From Rhodococcoides fascians NBRC 12155 = LMG 3623 (GTDB taxonomy: Bacteria; Actinomycetota; Actinomycetes; Mycobacteriales; Mycobacteriaceae), in the NCBI RefSeq assembly GCF_001894785.1, contig NZ_BCWW01000006.1, positions 124,001 to 188,000 on the forward strand: DNA of 64,000 nt. The letters run 5' to 3'. The notes beneath the pieces were generated by a model. The model saw only the letters and a program-made list of their open reading frames with translations, searched no databases and was not told the DNA's origin. Position numbers and translations under genes: made by a program. This document shows, piece by piece, positions 1 through 9,084 of the stretch (within the stretch, counting starts at the first letter, position 1; each line of letters starts with the position of its first letter).

Positions 1-880
1 CCACCACGCGCGCCGCGCGAGCGGCTGCGTCCACCACGGTCACAGACACAACCTTCGACGGCGACAGTGCATTCCCGACGAACGTCGCCGGGTCCTCGTC
101 GAAGTCGATGATGTCGATCTTCTCGCCGGCCAGTTCGCTCATCACATTCCGCACGCGCTGCCCCATCGGCCCGATACATGCACCCTTGGCGTTCAGGCCC
201 GAGACCGTCGACGCGACCGCGATCTTCGAGCGGTGCCCCGATTCACGCGCTACCGCCACGATGTCGACCGAACCGTCGGCGATCTCGGGCACCTCGAGCG
301 CGAACAACTTGCGCACCAGATTGGGGTGTGTGCGCGAGAGCGTGATCTGCGGGCCGCGGTTGCCCCGCGCGACTCCGACGACGTAGCACTTGATGCGCTC
401 ACCGTGCTCGTACGTCTCCCCCGGAACCTGCTCGGCGGGCGGAAGCAGGCCGTCGGCCCCGTTCGCCTCGCTGCCGATCCGGACGATGACGGTGCCCTTG
501 GCGTTGGCGCGCGTATCGCGCTGAATGACGCCGTTGACGATTTCACCCTCGTGGGTCGAGTACTCCCCGAAGGAGCGCTCGTGCTCCGCATCGCGCAAAC
601 GCTGCAGAATCACCTGACGAGCGGTGGTGGCAGCGATCCGGCCGAAGCCTTCCGGCGTGTCGTCCCACTCGGAGATCAGATTGCCCTCGGCGTCGAACTC
701 TTTGGCCATCACCCGGACGGAACCGGTCTTGCGATCGACGTCGATTCGCGCGTTGGACTGGTGCCCCTCGGTGTGCCGGTAGGCGGTCAACAGCGCGGTC
801 TGGATCGTCGAGATCACCATCTCGATCGGAACGCCCTTGTCCGCCTCGATGGCGCGCAGAGCTGCAATATCGATATTCAC
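1..880 (-). CDS. nusA: Transcription termination/antitermination factor NusA (3' part missing)
   Basis: The first ~293 residues are visible; the gene runs off the left edge. NusA binds RNA polymerase and nascent RNA and modulates pausing, termination and antitermination. The N-terminal polymerase-binding domain (begins [16 protein letters not shown]) is followed by an S1 domain and the start of the KH region, with the typical [18 protein letters not shown] motif near residues 240-260. The GTG start at 880 overlaps the rimP stop by four bases (GTGA), so the two genes are translationally coupled, as in most bacteria. Identity is very secure; only the C-terminal end is unseen. Confidence 0.97.
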   Translation of the reverse strand, partial: MNIDIAALRAIEADKGVPIEMVISTIQTALLTAYRHTEGHQSNARIDVDRKTGSVRVMAKEFDAEGNLISEWDDTPEGFGRIAATTARQVILQRLRDAEHERSFGEYSTHEGEIVNGVIQRDTRANAKGTVIVRIGSEANGADGLLPPAEQVPGETYEHGERIKCYVVGVARGNRGPQITLSRTHPNLVRKLFALEVPEIADGSVDIVAVARESGHRSKIAVASTVSGLNAKGACIGPMGQRVRNVMSELAGEKIDIIDFDEDPATFVGNALSPSKVVSVTVVDAAARAARVV

Positions 881-1452
881 TTGTCCGACCCTTCTTCCGG
901 TGCTTCCACATTCACGATTTCGTCGGTGTTCGCGGGTGACGGCCTACCGCCCACCACGCCGCCCGCAAGATCCATCTCTTCTGCGGTCGGCCGCGAAAAT
1001 TCTACCTGCACAACAGCTTTCACAACATCGGCCAGCGCGATCGATCGTGTCGAGAGAACTCCCTTGTCCTTGATCACGAGGGCAACCGAGTCACCGTCGA
1101 GAAGTCCGACGCGGCCCTCGACCTTGCCGTCGGCGAGTTCGATCCGCACCTTGCGACCACGCGCGCGACGCCAATGCCGTGGTTGTGTCAACGGGCGATC
1201 GATTCCGGGAGTGGTGACCTCGAGGGTGTACGGCGCTTCGCCGAAATCGGTCACGCCGTCGAACACATCGGAGATCACCCGGCTCAACTCCGGCAGCGCG
1301 TCGAGGTCGACGCCGTCTTCACGGTCGACCATGATGCGCACGGCACTGTGCTTACCGGCAGCGACCACGTTCACGTCCTCGAGGTCGTAGCCCCGATCTC
1401 GAACCAGGTCGCCGAGCAGTTCGACAACCCTTTCCTGGGACGGAACAGGCAT
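877..1452 (-). CDS. rimP: Ribosome maturation factor RimP
   Basis: 191 residues. RimP assists maturation of the 30S subunit. The protein has the usual two domains: an N-terminal alpha/beta domain with [20 protein letters not shown] at its end, then a C-terminal beta barrel ([15 protein letters not shown]). The reading frame stays open to 1611, but the ATG at 1452 ([16 protein letters not shown]) matches the family length and the upstream residues look non-homologous. It lies directly before nusA with a four-base overlap. The C-terminal tail after about residue 160 is acidic and variable. Confidence 0.95.
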   Translation of the reverse strand: MPVPSQERVVELLGDLVRDRGYDLEDVNVVAAGKHSAVRIMVDREDGVDLDALPELSRVISDVFDGVTDFGEAPYTLEVTTPGIDRPLTQPRHWRRARGRKVRIELADGKVEGRVGLLDGDSVALVIKDKGVLSTRSIALADVVKAVVQVEFSRPTAEEMDLAGGVVGGRPSPANTDEIVNVEAPEEGSDK

Positions 1453-1637
1453 GTCGCGAACTCCTCGTGTGTAGTTGTCGGCAATGCGGCACAGGTGCGC
1501 CGGACCGCGTTTGGTGAACCAACAGACTACCGCCCCGCAGGTGGTGCTCGCGACCACGCACGGCCGAGGCGACACACGGGCACGGCGCGTGTCGCCTCGA
1601 GGGTCCGACACGGTCGAGGGTCTGGCACGATATCGGG

Positions 1638-2147
1638 GTGCCCACGCCGACCGCCCCTCTCTCGTTGAACAGACGTGGGTTGTTCCGGCTCGCCGGTGCC
1701 GCCGTACTCACAGCGGCCACGGCGTCGACCGTCACGGCTTGCGGCGCGGAGGAAATCTCCGGTCCCGCACTCGATTCTCTGACGGCACAGTTGCGCTCCG
1801 CTCGCTCCGACGCCGCGGCTGCGTCTTCGGCGGCAACGGTCGCTCCCGATTACGCAGGAGCTCTCGGCGTGGTCGCGGCCCAGCGGACCGAACAGGCGGA
1901 TGCACTCGAGACCGAGATCGCCCGGGCTACCGGAGCGACCACCGACACCTCGTCGGCGACTGCCACGACGACCACGAGCGCGGCCCAGTCCGCGCCGCCA
2001 CCCGATCTCGGCGCGGTGCGCGATGCGCTGACCGCCTCGGCACGCAGTGCGGCGACCGCCGCCCGCGACGAAAGCGGTTATCGCGCCGGCCTTCTCGGGT
2101 CGATCAGTGCCTCGTGCACGGTGTTCGCTCAGGTGGTACTCGCATGA
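1638..2147 (+). CDS. Putative secreted lipoprotein, alanine/threonine rich
   Basis: 169 residues. A twin arginine (NRRGLF, residues 11-16) precedes a hydrophobic stretch and a lipobox ending at Cys35 (TVTAC), so this is probably a lipoprotein, possibly exported by Tat. The rest is Ala/Ser/Thr rich with helical segments and no catalytic motif I recognise. Its stop overlaps the next gene's ATG (ATGA), so it is coupled to the DUF4439 ferritin-like gene. The position beside rimP/nusA matches Rv2843-Rv2844 of M. tuberculosis as I recall that map. The GTG at 1638 has no good ribosome-binding site and could be leaderless. Function unknown. Confidence 0.75.
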   Translation: MPTPTAPLSLNRRGLFRLAGAAVLTAATASTVTACGAEEISGPALDSLTAQLRSARSDAAAASSAATVAPDYAGALGVVAAQRTEQADALETEIARATGATTDTSSATATTTTSAAQSAPPPDLGAVRDALTASARSAATAARDESGYRAGLLGSISASCTVFAQVVLA

Positions 2148-2584
2148 GCGATCTCGGACCCGAACAACAGGGGCTCGTCGATGCACTCGTCGCCGAGTAC
2201 GCAGCCGTCTTCGCGTACGGGATCGTCGCGGCGTTCTCCAACCCGACCCGAGCAGACATGGTGGCCGCGTGCACCGCGGCACACCGAGCGCGTCGAGACT
2301 CGACCATCGACGCACTCCGCGCGGCCAGCGTCACAGCGCCCCTGCCCGATCCGGCATACGCGTCTCCGTTTCCGGTGACCGATGCGATCTCGGCTGTGCA
2401 GCTCGCTGTTCAGGCAGAGATCGACACGAGCGTGGCGTGGCGCTCGGCCGTCGAGCGCAGTCGATCCGGCGGCACTCGCGAGATGGGCGTCCAGGCACTG
2501 ACCGAGGCCGCGATCAGACTGGCCACATGGCAGCAGATCCTCGGCGTCACACCGTCGTCGACGGCTTTTCCCGGTCAGCCGTGA
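2144..2584 (+). CDS. DUF4439 ferritin-like domain protein
   Basis: 146 residues, mostly helical, with the pattern of the actinobacterial DUF4439 (ferritin-like, four-helix) family: EQQGLVDALVAEYAAVFAYG near the N-terminus, AHRARRDSTIDAL in the second helix, and two further helices. Ferritin-like bundles often bind a metal pair, but I cannot assign ligands with certainty here. It is coupled by a four-base overlap to the lipoprotein gene before it, so the two products may act together at the membrane. The 3' end overlaps the convergent MFS gene by 38 bases. Substrate unknown. Confidence 0.75.
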   Translation: MSDLGPEQQGLVDALVAEYAAVFAYGIVAAFSNPTRADMVAACTAAHRARRDSTIDALRAASVTAPLPDPAYASPFPVTDAISAVQLAVQAEIDTSVAWRSAVERSRSGGTREMGVQALTEAAIRLATWQQILGVTPSSTAFPGQP

Positions 2585-4004
2585 CCACGTCGTCCGCCGG
2601 ACCGGCGGAACGACCCGGCATGAACAGTGCCGCAACCAATCCGATCGCCACCGCCCCTGCGCCTACGAGTAGAGCGGGTGCCAGCGCGTCGGTGTATCCA
2701 GCGGGGGTGAGTGATCCTCCGTTTCCGATGAACACCGCCGTCAGGACGGCGATTCCGAGCGCAATTCCCACCTCCCGCACAGTGGAGTTCGCACTGCTCG
2801 CCGTGGCGTGATCGTCGTCGTCCATGTCTCGCAACACTGCGGTCGCCGAGGGCGCGAAGGTCAACCCCATGCCGACTCCGGCCATCAACAGCGCGGGCAC
2901 CATCGACAGGTAGGCGGTGTCGGGTCCGAGGATCAGTGCCATCCACACCAGTGACAGCGACTGCAACGCCAGTCCGGACACCAACAAGCCGCGCAGGCCG
3001 ACTCGATCGGCCACGAGACCCGCAATGGGTGCGACCACCATAGGCGCGGCGGTCCAGGGCAATGTGCGAAGGCCCGCCTCGAACGGGCTGTAGTGCATCA
3101 CTATCTGCAGGTACTGAGCAAGCAGGAACACGGCCCCGAACATGCCGAGCGAGAACGTGATTCCGATGATGTTCGCCAGCGTGAAACTGCGTGATCGGAA
3201 GAGCGTCAACGGCAGTACCGAGAACGGGGTTCGCCATGCTCGGGAGACGAACGCGAGGAGAAGCACCGCAGAGCCGACGAAGCTCGCGAGCACGGTGGAC
3301 GATGCCCATCCGTCGTCGTTGCCGTGGACCACCGCCCACACGAGCAAGAACACCCCGCCGCCCGCGAGCACCACACCCAGTAGATCGAGCGGTTGCCTGC
3401 GTCCGGTCGACTCGGTCAGGGCGATGTACGCCAGCGGTACCGCGACGAGCGCCACCGGGACGTTGATCCAGAAGATCGCCTGCCAGGAAATACCGTCGAC
3501 GACCGCACCACCGACGACAGGCCCGAGTGCGACACCGAGGCCCGAGACACCGCCCCAGATTCCGATTGCCATGGCGCGCTTGGCAATCGGGACGACAGCT
3601 GCGAGCAGAGTCAGTGACAGCGGCATGATCGCCGCGGCACCGAGGCCCTGTATCGCCCGCGCGGCGATGAGCATTGCCGGACTCGTGGCGAGCGCGCTGG
3701 CCACGGAGGCCGCGGTGAACAGCGCTATCCCGCCGAGGAACACCGCGCGCCTGCCCCAGCGATCGCCCAAGGTTGCTGCAGTGAGCATGAATGTCGCGAA
3801 GCTCAGTGTGTAGGCGTTGAGGAACCACTGCAGCTGTCCGACCGACGCATTCAGATCCTGCTGAACCACCGGCAGCGCGCTGGTCATCACCAGATTGTCG
3901 AGGGTCGCCATGAACATGGGCAGGGATGCGGCGACGATTCCCAGCCACACCGGAATAGACCGAGCGGCGGGGTGCACTGCAGGCGGAGAGGCTGTAGCGG
4001 TCAT
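2547..4004 (-). CDS. MFS drug transporter, DHA2 (EmrB/QacA) type
   Basis: 485 residues with about 14 hydrophobic segments, as in the DHA2 drug:proton antiporter family. Motif A appears as GDRWGRRAVFLGG between segments 2 and 3, and the motif C region contains GVALGPVVGGAVVDG. It probably exports hydrophobic or cationic compounds. A TetR-type regulator is divergently transcribed from the 83-bp gap to the right, and a perfect inverted repeat lies there, so the pump is most likely repressed by that regulator. The substrate cannot be read from sequence. Confidence 0.88.
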   Translation of the reverse strand: MTATASPPAVHPAARSIPVWLGIVAASLPMFMATLDNLVMTSALPVVQQDLNASVGQLQWFLNAYTLSFATFMLTAATLGDRWGRRAVFLGGIALFTAASVASALATSPAMLIAARAIQGLGAAAIMPLSLTLLAAVVPIAKRAMAIGIWGGVSGLGVALGPVVGGAVVDGISWQAIFWINVPVALVAVPLAYIALTESTGRRQPLDLLGVVLAGGGVFLLVWAVVHGNDDGWASSTVLASFVGSAVLLLAFVSRAWRTPFSVLPLTLFRSRSFTLANIIGITFSLGMFGAVFLLAQYLQIVMHYSPFEAGLRTLPWTAAPMVVAPIAGLVADRVGLRGLLVSGLALQSLSLVWMALILGPDTAYLSMVPALLMAGVGMGLTFAPSATAVLRDMDDDDHATASSANSTVREVGIALGIAVLTAVFIGNGGSLTPAGYTDALAPALLVGAGAVAIGLVAALFMPGRSAGPADDVVTADREKPSTTV

Positions 4005-4063
4005 GGCGAACGTCCCGTCTCGAGTTTGTAAGCATCGAATGATTACTTATGATGCGACCGTAA

Positions 4064-4079
4064 GTTATCGACTGATAAC
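4064..4079. promoter_or_regulatory. Putative TetR operator (inverted repeat)
   Basis: Perfect inverted repeat GTTATC-N4-GATAAC in the gap between the divergent MFS and TetR genes, 9 bases before the TetR ATG. A second, weaker repeat (GCATC...GATGC, 4032-4055) lies beside it. Position and symmetry fit an operator for autoregulation and pump control; this is inference. Confidence 0.5.
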
Positions 4080-4087
4080 CTGTCAAC

Positions 4088-4702
4088 ATGTCCGACACTC
4101 CCACGCCCAAGCCCCGAGCAACCCGAATGGACGCGGCCGACCGTCGAGAACTCGTCCTCGACGCCGCGACACGAGCGTTCGCACGCGGGGGCTTTGCCGG
4201 AACGAGCACCGATGCGGTGGCGAAGGAAGCGGGCGTCTCGCAGCCGTATGTGGTTCGGATGTTCGGAACCAAAGTCGAATTGTTTCGGCTGGTCTTCCAA
4301 CGCTCCATCGACGGGATCATGACGGCGTTCGACGCAGTGCTCGCTTCGGGGCCTCTGGACCCAGCGGACGACGAGACCTGGGCCGACCTGGGCGGTGCCT
4401 ACGCCGATCTGGTGGCCGATCGCGACCTCTTGATGGTCATGATGCACGGGTTCGGTGCAGGGTCGGTACCCGAGATCGGCCGCCAGGCACGAGAAGGAAT
4501 GGGCGCGATCTACAACCAGATCCGCAGCGGTACCGGGTGTTCGGAAGATCAGGCTCGGCAGTTCATCGCGCACGGAATGCTGCTCAACGTCTTGTTGTCG
4601 ATGCAGGCACCGGAGCATCCGGAGGACAGCGACGGACTGCACGAGATGACGATGTGCGCGTTCGGAACCAAGCTCGTCCCAGCCGATTCCGGACAGCTGT
4701 GA
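4088..4702 (+). CDS. TetR/AcrR family transcriptional regulator
   Basis: 204 residues. The N-terminal helix-turn-helix (about residues 20-62) has the family pattern VLDAATRAFARGGFAGTSTD, then VAKEAGVSQPYVVRMFGTK. The C-terminal half is a helical ligand domain of typical length. Divergent from the MFS pump, it is probably a local repressor that responds to a pump substrate. It ends three bases before the convergent acyl-CoA dehydrogenase gene. Confidence 0.88.
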   Translation: MSDTPTPKPRATRMDAADRRELVLDAATRAFARGGFAGTSTDAVAKEAGVSQPYVVRMFGTKVELFRLVFQRSIDGIMTAFDAVLASGPLDPADDETWADLGGAYADLVADRDLLMVMMHGFGAGSVPEIGRQAREGMGAIYNQIRSGTGCSEDQARQFIAHGMLLNVLLSMQAPEHPEDSDGLHEMTMCAFGTKLVPADSGQL

Positions 4703-4705
4703 CGC

Positions 4706-6427
4706 CTAGGGGCGCATCTCGTACCGACCGTCGTACGTGACGACGTCGTTCCAGACCGTCTCGAATCGTGCTGCGTCCACCACCGGCTTGCGTACGGCGT
4801 CCAGCGCCCATTTCTGCTGCGCATCGGTCGACGACGGCTTTCCGTACAGCGCGACGGCGTAGCCGGAGAAGTCCCTGATCTGGAAGTCGAAGATCTGGTC
4901 CAGCATGTCGGTGGAGATCTCGTCGGCCTGTTCGAGGATCAGGTGGCCGTAGACGACGAGTGAGAACAGATGCCCCACCACGAGCAGGAAGTCGAGGTCC
5001 TGTTGCTGCGACTCGTCGGGGGCGCACTCGGCGAGGAACGACGCGAACGCCTGGGCCTGCTCGTAGAAACGACCCACGTTGGGAACACCGGAATGCTTGC
5101 GATACACCGGGTTCCAATCGTGGAACCGAACCGAACTCGCGCCGCGAGCGGGGCCTTGGGCGAAGAAGAATCCGTCGTCGACGGCGTCGGTGAACCTGGT
5201 GACCTCCGCCTGATCGGTGGGCAAGAACATGTATGCCGGCATGAACTTGAGCATCAGGGCGACGTTGACATGCACCGTTCCCTCGAGTTTCGGCAGTGTT
5301 CCGATCAGTTGCGCGGCTTCACGGAAGTAGGTGTTCTTCTCGTACCCCTTGGCGGCGATCACGTCGTGCAGCAAGCGGACCACCGTCTCGCCCTCGGACG
5401 TCACCTTGGCCTTGGTCATAGGGTTGAACAACAGGTAGCGCCGGTCGCCGGGACCCGCAGCGCGGAAGTAGTCCAGCGCACGCGCACTGAACAGCTTCAT
5501 GGCGGTCAGCCGCGAGTAGGCATCGACGAATGCACTGCGCACATGGGGGAATTCGGTGACACGGTTGCCGTACAGAATCCGATTGTTGGCGTGTGTGATC
5601 GCCTCGTAGAACGCGTGCTCGCAGATGCCGATCGAGCCGGTGCAGAGGTTGAACTTGCCGACGTTGACGGTGTTCAGTGCAGCCGAGAACGCGTCGGGTC
5701 CGGTATGCAGAATGTCCTCGCGGCGAACGGGATAATTCTCGAGCGAGAAGGTGCTGACGTACATCTGGCCGTGAACGACGCTCTCACGCAACCGATACGC
5801 GGGATGCGAGCTGTCGGCGACGAAGAAGACGTACGACTCCGGCCCGTCGATGTCGGTGCGTCTACCGAACACCGACACCATGCCCGCCACGTTGCCGTTA
5901 CCGATGTAGTACTTCTCCCCTGACGCGGTGAACTCGAGGTCGTCGTCGACGGAGGGCGTCAACAGCATGTCGGTGGAGTAGACGTCGGCACCGTGTGCGC
6001 GCTCGGACAATCCGAATGCCATGACGCCGCCGCGGTCGAGCTCTCGCGCTGCGCGGCGCTTGGCGTCGTCGTTGTCGCTCATCCAGATCGGGCCGAGGCC
6101 GAGCACCGTGACCTGCCAGGTGTACCAGTAGGCCAAGCCGTAGAACCCGAGAATTTCGCTCAGAGCAGCGTTGCGGGCAGCGTCCCAACGAGCGTTGGGC
6201 AACCCGTTGGCATACTCGGCCGGCGTCGAGAACGTGGCGAACAGTTTCTGGGCTGCGACGAACTCGAGGAAGTCGGCGGGCCAGACTCCCTCGAGATCGT
6301 CGGCGAGCAGCCTGGCCTTACCTCGATCCTCGAACCAATCGATCAGTGCGCGGAGCTGACGACGAGACTCCTCGTCGAGCTCGGCGGGATCGAAAGTTGT
6401 CGGATCGAACAGCGCAAACTGAGCCAC
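4706..6427 (-). CDS. Acyl-CoA dehydrogenase family protein
   Basis: 573 residues. FAD-dependent alpha,beta-oxidation of an acyl-CoA thioester is the usual family role. The middle region has family signatures: MAFGLSERAHGADVYSTD (substrate/FAD-binding strand) and YYIGNGNVAGMVSVFGRR, followed by a long helical C-terminal domain. At 573 residues it is longer than the short FadE type (about 380-400) and closer to the larger class. The GTG at 6427 is preceded by a strong AGGAGAGG, which fixes the start; upstream codons are in frame but unlike the family. Substrate unknown. It sits between a pump/regulator pair and proS with no beta-oxidation partner nearby. Confidence 0.8.
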   Translation of the reverse strand: MAQFALFDPTTFDPAELDEESRRQLRALIDWFEDRGKARLLADDLEGVWPADFLEFVAAQKLFATFSTPAEYANGLPNARWDAARNAALSEILGFYGLAYWYTWQVTVLGLGPIWMSDNDDAKRRAARELDRGGVMAFGLSERAHGADVYSTDMLLTPSVDDDLEFTASGEKYYIGNGNVAGMVSVFGRRTDIDGPESYVFFVADSSHPAYRLRESVVHGQMYVSTFSLENYPVRREDILHTGPDAFSAALNTVNVGKFNLCTGSIGICEHAFYEAITHANNRILYGNRVTEFPHVRSAFVDAYSRLTAMKLFSARALDYFRAAGPGDRRYLLFNPMTKAKVTSEGETVVRLLHDVIAAKGYEKNTYFREAAQLIGTLPKLEGTVHVNVALMLKFMPAYMFLPTDQAEVTRFTDAVDDGFFFAQGPARGASSVRFHDWNPVYRKHSGVPNVGRFYEQAQAFASFLAECAPDESQQQDLDFLLVVGHLFSLVVYGHLILEQADEISTDMLDQIFDFQIRDFSGYAVALYGKPSSTDAQQKWALDAVRKPVVDAARFETVWNDVVTYDGRYEMRP

Positions 6428-6518
6428 GGTGTGACCTCTCCTAGTCGTGTGACCCGAAGCTACCAGCGAGTAGACCGGCGCGTGGGGAGATCGAGCGTGG
6501 AGAGATCGGGACGGGCTG

Positions 6519-8270
6519 TTACGTGGTGGCGCGCACCGCGGCGACGATCTCGTCGACCGCGGAATCGATGTCGAGTTCACGGCTCTCACCCGAGAATCGA
6601 TCCCGGATTTCGACCTTGCCATCGGCCCAACCGCGGCCGAGGACGACGACGAGCGGAACGCCGATCAGTTCGGAGTCCTTGAACTTCACGCCGGGCGAGG
6701 CCTTACGGTCGTCGAATAGAACCTCGATGCCCTGCGAATCGAGTTGCGTCGCAATGGATTCTGCGCCGGCGCGCGCGGCCTCGTCCTTGTTCGCGATCAC
6801 CAGATGTACGTCGGCGGGTGCTACTTCCGACGGCCACCGAAGGCCCTTGTCGTCGTGCATCTGCTCGGCGATGACGGCCACCAGACGGGAGACACCGACG
6901 CCGTAGGAACCCTGTACGAGTCGCACGGGCTTGCCGGTCTCGCCAAGTACGTCGACCGAGAATGCATCGGTGTACTTGTAGCCCAACTGGAAGATGTGCC
7001 CGATCTCGATTCCGCGAGCGCTGACCAGCGGCCCCTGTCCGTCGGGTGACATGTCCCCGTCACGCACCTCGGCGGCCTCGATGGTGCCGTCGGGAACGAA
7101 GTCGCGGCCGGCCACGAGGTTCACCACGTGCTTGCCCTGCACATCGGCACCGGTGATCCACGATGTTCCGTTCACCACCCGGGGGTCGACGAGGTAGCGA
7201 ACTCCGTTGGCCTGCAGCGCACGTGGCCCGATGTATCCCTTGATCAGGAACGGGTGAGCAGCAAAGTCCGCGTCGGTCAGCAATGCGAATTCGGCAGGCT
7301 CGAGCGATGCTTCGAGACGCTTCTCGTCCACCTCACGGTCACCGGGCAGGCCGATGGCCAGCAGCTCCCACTCGCCACCGGCGGACCGCACCTTGAGCAG
7401 GATGTTCTTGAGCGTGTCGGCACCGGTGACGGCACGACCCAGATCTGCGCCGTTCGCCCACTCGACCAGCGTCGCGATGGTGGGAGTGTTGCCCGTCTCG
7501 TAGTCGACCGCGGCAGGCTGCCCCTCGATGGCGATGGGGTCCGGTGCCGGGGTAGTGACGGCCTCGACGTTGGCCGCGTATCCCGATTCGATGCACCGAA
7601 CGTAGGTGTCCTCGCCGATGTCGCTCTCGGCCAGGAATTCCTCGGACGCACTTCCGCCCATCGCGCCGGACGTCGCGGCGACGATGACGTAGCTGACCCC
7701 GAGCCTGGCGAAGATGCGCTGGTAGGCGTCGCGGTGTGCGGCGTAGGACCGCTTCAGTCCGTCCTCGTCCATGTCGAAGGAGTAGGAATCCTTCATGACG
7801 AACTCGCGTCCGCGCAGAATGCCGGCGCGAGGACGCTCTTCGTCGCGATACTTGGTCTGAATCTGGTACAGCGTGACCGGCAGGTCCTTGTAGGAGTTGT
7901 ATTCGGCCTTGACCGTCAACGCGAACAACTCTTCGTGGGTCGGACCGAGCAGCATGTCGTTGCCCTTGCGATCCTGCAACCGGAACAATGCGTCCCCGTA
8001 TTCGGTCCACCGGTTCGTCGTCTCGTACGGCTCACGCGGCAGCAGGGCGGGCAGCGAAATTTCCTGCGCCCCGATGGCGTTCATTTCCTCGCGCACGACG
8101 CGTTCGACCTGTCGCAGCACTCGGAGACCCAGCGGCAGCCACGAATAGACGCCCGGCGCGATACGACGAACGTAGCCGGCGCGAACCAACAGCTTGTGGC
8201 TGTCGACCTCGGCGTCGGCCGGGTCGTCACGAAGGGTACGAAGGAACAGCTGCGAAAGACGGGTGATCAC
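6519..8270 (-). CDS. proS: Prolyl-tRNA synthetase (bacterial type, with editing domain)
   Basis: 583 residues. It charges tRNA-Pro with proline in the cytoplasm. The class II core begins [20 protein letters not shown]; motif 2 is [20 protein letters not shown]; motif 3 contains [15 protein letters not shown]. The bacterial YbaK-like editing insertion lies between motifs 2 and 3 (about residues 225-390), and an anticodon-binding domain ends the protein. Length and domain order are normal. Transcribed alone; the upstream yaaA gene is divergent. Confidence 0.97.
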   Translation of the reverse strand: MITRLSQLFLRTLRDDPADAEVDSHKLLVRAGYVRRIAPGVYSWLPLGLRVLRQVERVVREEMNAIGAQEISLPALLPREPYETTNRWTEYGDALFRLQDRKGNDMLLGPTHEELFALTVKAEYNSYKDLPVTLYQIQTKYRDEERPRAGILRGREFVMKDSYSFDMDEDGLKRSYAAHRDAYQRIFARLGVSYVIVAATSGAMGGSASEEFLAESDIGEDTYVRCIESGYAANVEAVTTPAPDPIAIEGQPAAVDYETGNTPTIATLVEWANGADLGRAVTGADTLKNILLKVRSAGGEWELLAIGLPGDREVDEKRLEASLEPAEFALLTDADFAAHPFLIKGYIGPRALQANGVRYLVDPRVVNGTSWITGADVQGKHVVNLVAGRDFVPDGTIEAAEVRDGDMSPDGQGPLVSARGIEIGHIFQLGYKYTDAFSVDVLGETGKPVRLVQGSYGVGVSRLVAVIAEQMHDDKGLRWPSEVAPADVHLVIANKDEAARAGAESIATQLDSQGIEVLFDDRKASPGVKFKDSELIGVPLVVVLGRGWADGKVEIRDRFSGESRELDIDSAVDEIVAAVRATT

Positions 8271-8340
8271 GGGTTGTCAGACTAGTCGGTGGTGCAGCGC
8301 CTGCGGATAGGCGGCCGCGAAGTGAGTAGCCTTGACCCCC

Positions 8341-9084
8341 GTGCTGATTCTGCTGCCTCCCTCCGAGACGAAGTCCGACGGCGGTTCCGGAGCACCTCTC
8401 GATCTGGACCGGTTGTCGTTGCCGTCCCTGCTTCCGCTCCGCCGAACGCTTGCCGACGCCCTGGTCCGGCTCTCCGACGACGTCGACGCGTCCATCACCG
8501 CTCTCGGTCTCGGTCCGACCCAGGTGGACGAGATCGAACGGAACGCTCGCCTGTTCGCCTCGCCCACCACTCCCGCCCTGCGCCGGTACACAGGAGTGTT
8601 GTACGACGCTCTCGGGGCGTCGACCTTCACCCGTGCCGGACGCGCGCGTGCGGATGCCAGGCTGTGGATCGGGTCGGCACTGTTCGGGGCCGTTCGCGCG
8701 TCCGACCCGATTCCGTCCTATCGACTCTCCGGCGGGTCGTCCATTCCGAACTTCGGGACGTTGCGAGCGCACTGGAAGCCTCGACTGTCCGAGGCCCTTC
8801 TCACCGAGGCCGAGGGAATCGTCGTCGACCTCCGGTCCGGCACCTATCAACAGCTCGGGCCCATCCCCGGGGCGATCACGGCAACGGTGCTCACCGAGAA
8901 GCCCGACGGCAGTCGGTCGGTGGTGAGCCACTTCAACAAGCATCACAAGGGATTGCTCGCCCGCGCGCTGACCCTGACCACGGCCGAGCCCAAAGATGTG
9001 AAAGCTGTTGCGCGCGTGGCGTCGAAGGCGGGTCTTCGAGTCGAAGTGGCGTCGGACACCGAACTGATCGTGCTCACCGAATGA
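8341..9084 (+). CDS. yaaA: YaaA-family peroxide stress protein
   Basis: 247 residues from the GTG at 8341 (VLILLPPSETKSDGG), chosen because the family begins M-L-I-L-L-P-P-S-E-T. The YaaA/DUF328 family limits damage from hydrogen peroxide by lowering free intracellular iron in E. coli and binds DNA. Conserved family patches seen here include VLYDALGASTF, PSYRLSGGSSIPNFGTLRAHWK and VVSHFNKHHKGLLARAL. The next gene starts on this gene's stop (ATGA). A TTG at 8332 is a possible alternative start. Function in this organism is inferred from the family only. Confidence 0.85.
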   Translation: MLILLPPSETKSDGGSGAPLDLDRLSLPSLLPLRRTLADALVRLSDDVDASITALGLGPTQVDEIERNARLFASPTTPALRRYTGVLYDALGASTFTRAGRARADARLWIGSALFGAVRASDPIPSYRLSGGSSIPNFGTLRAHWKPRLSEALLTEAEGIVVDLRSGTYQQLGPIPGAITATVLTEKPDGSRSVVSHFNKHHKGLLARALTLTTAEPKDVKAVARVASKAGLRVEVASDTELIVLTE

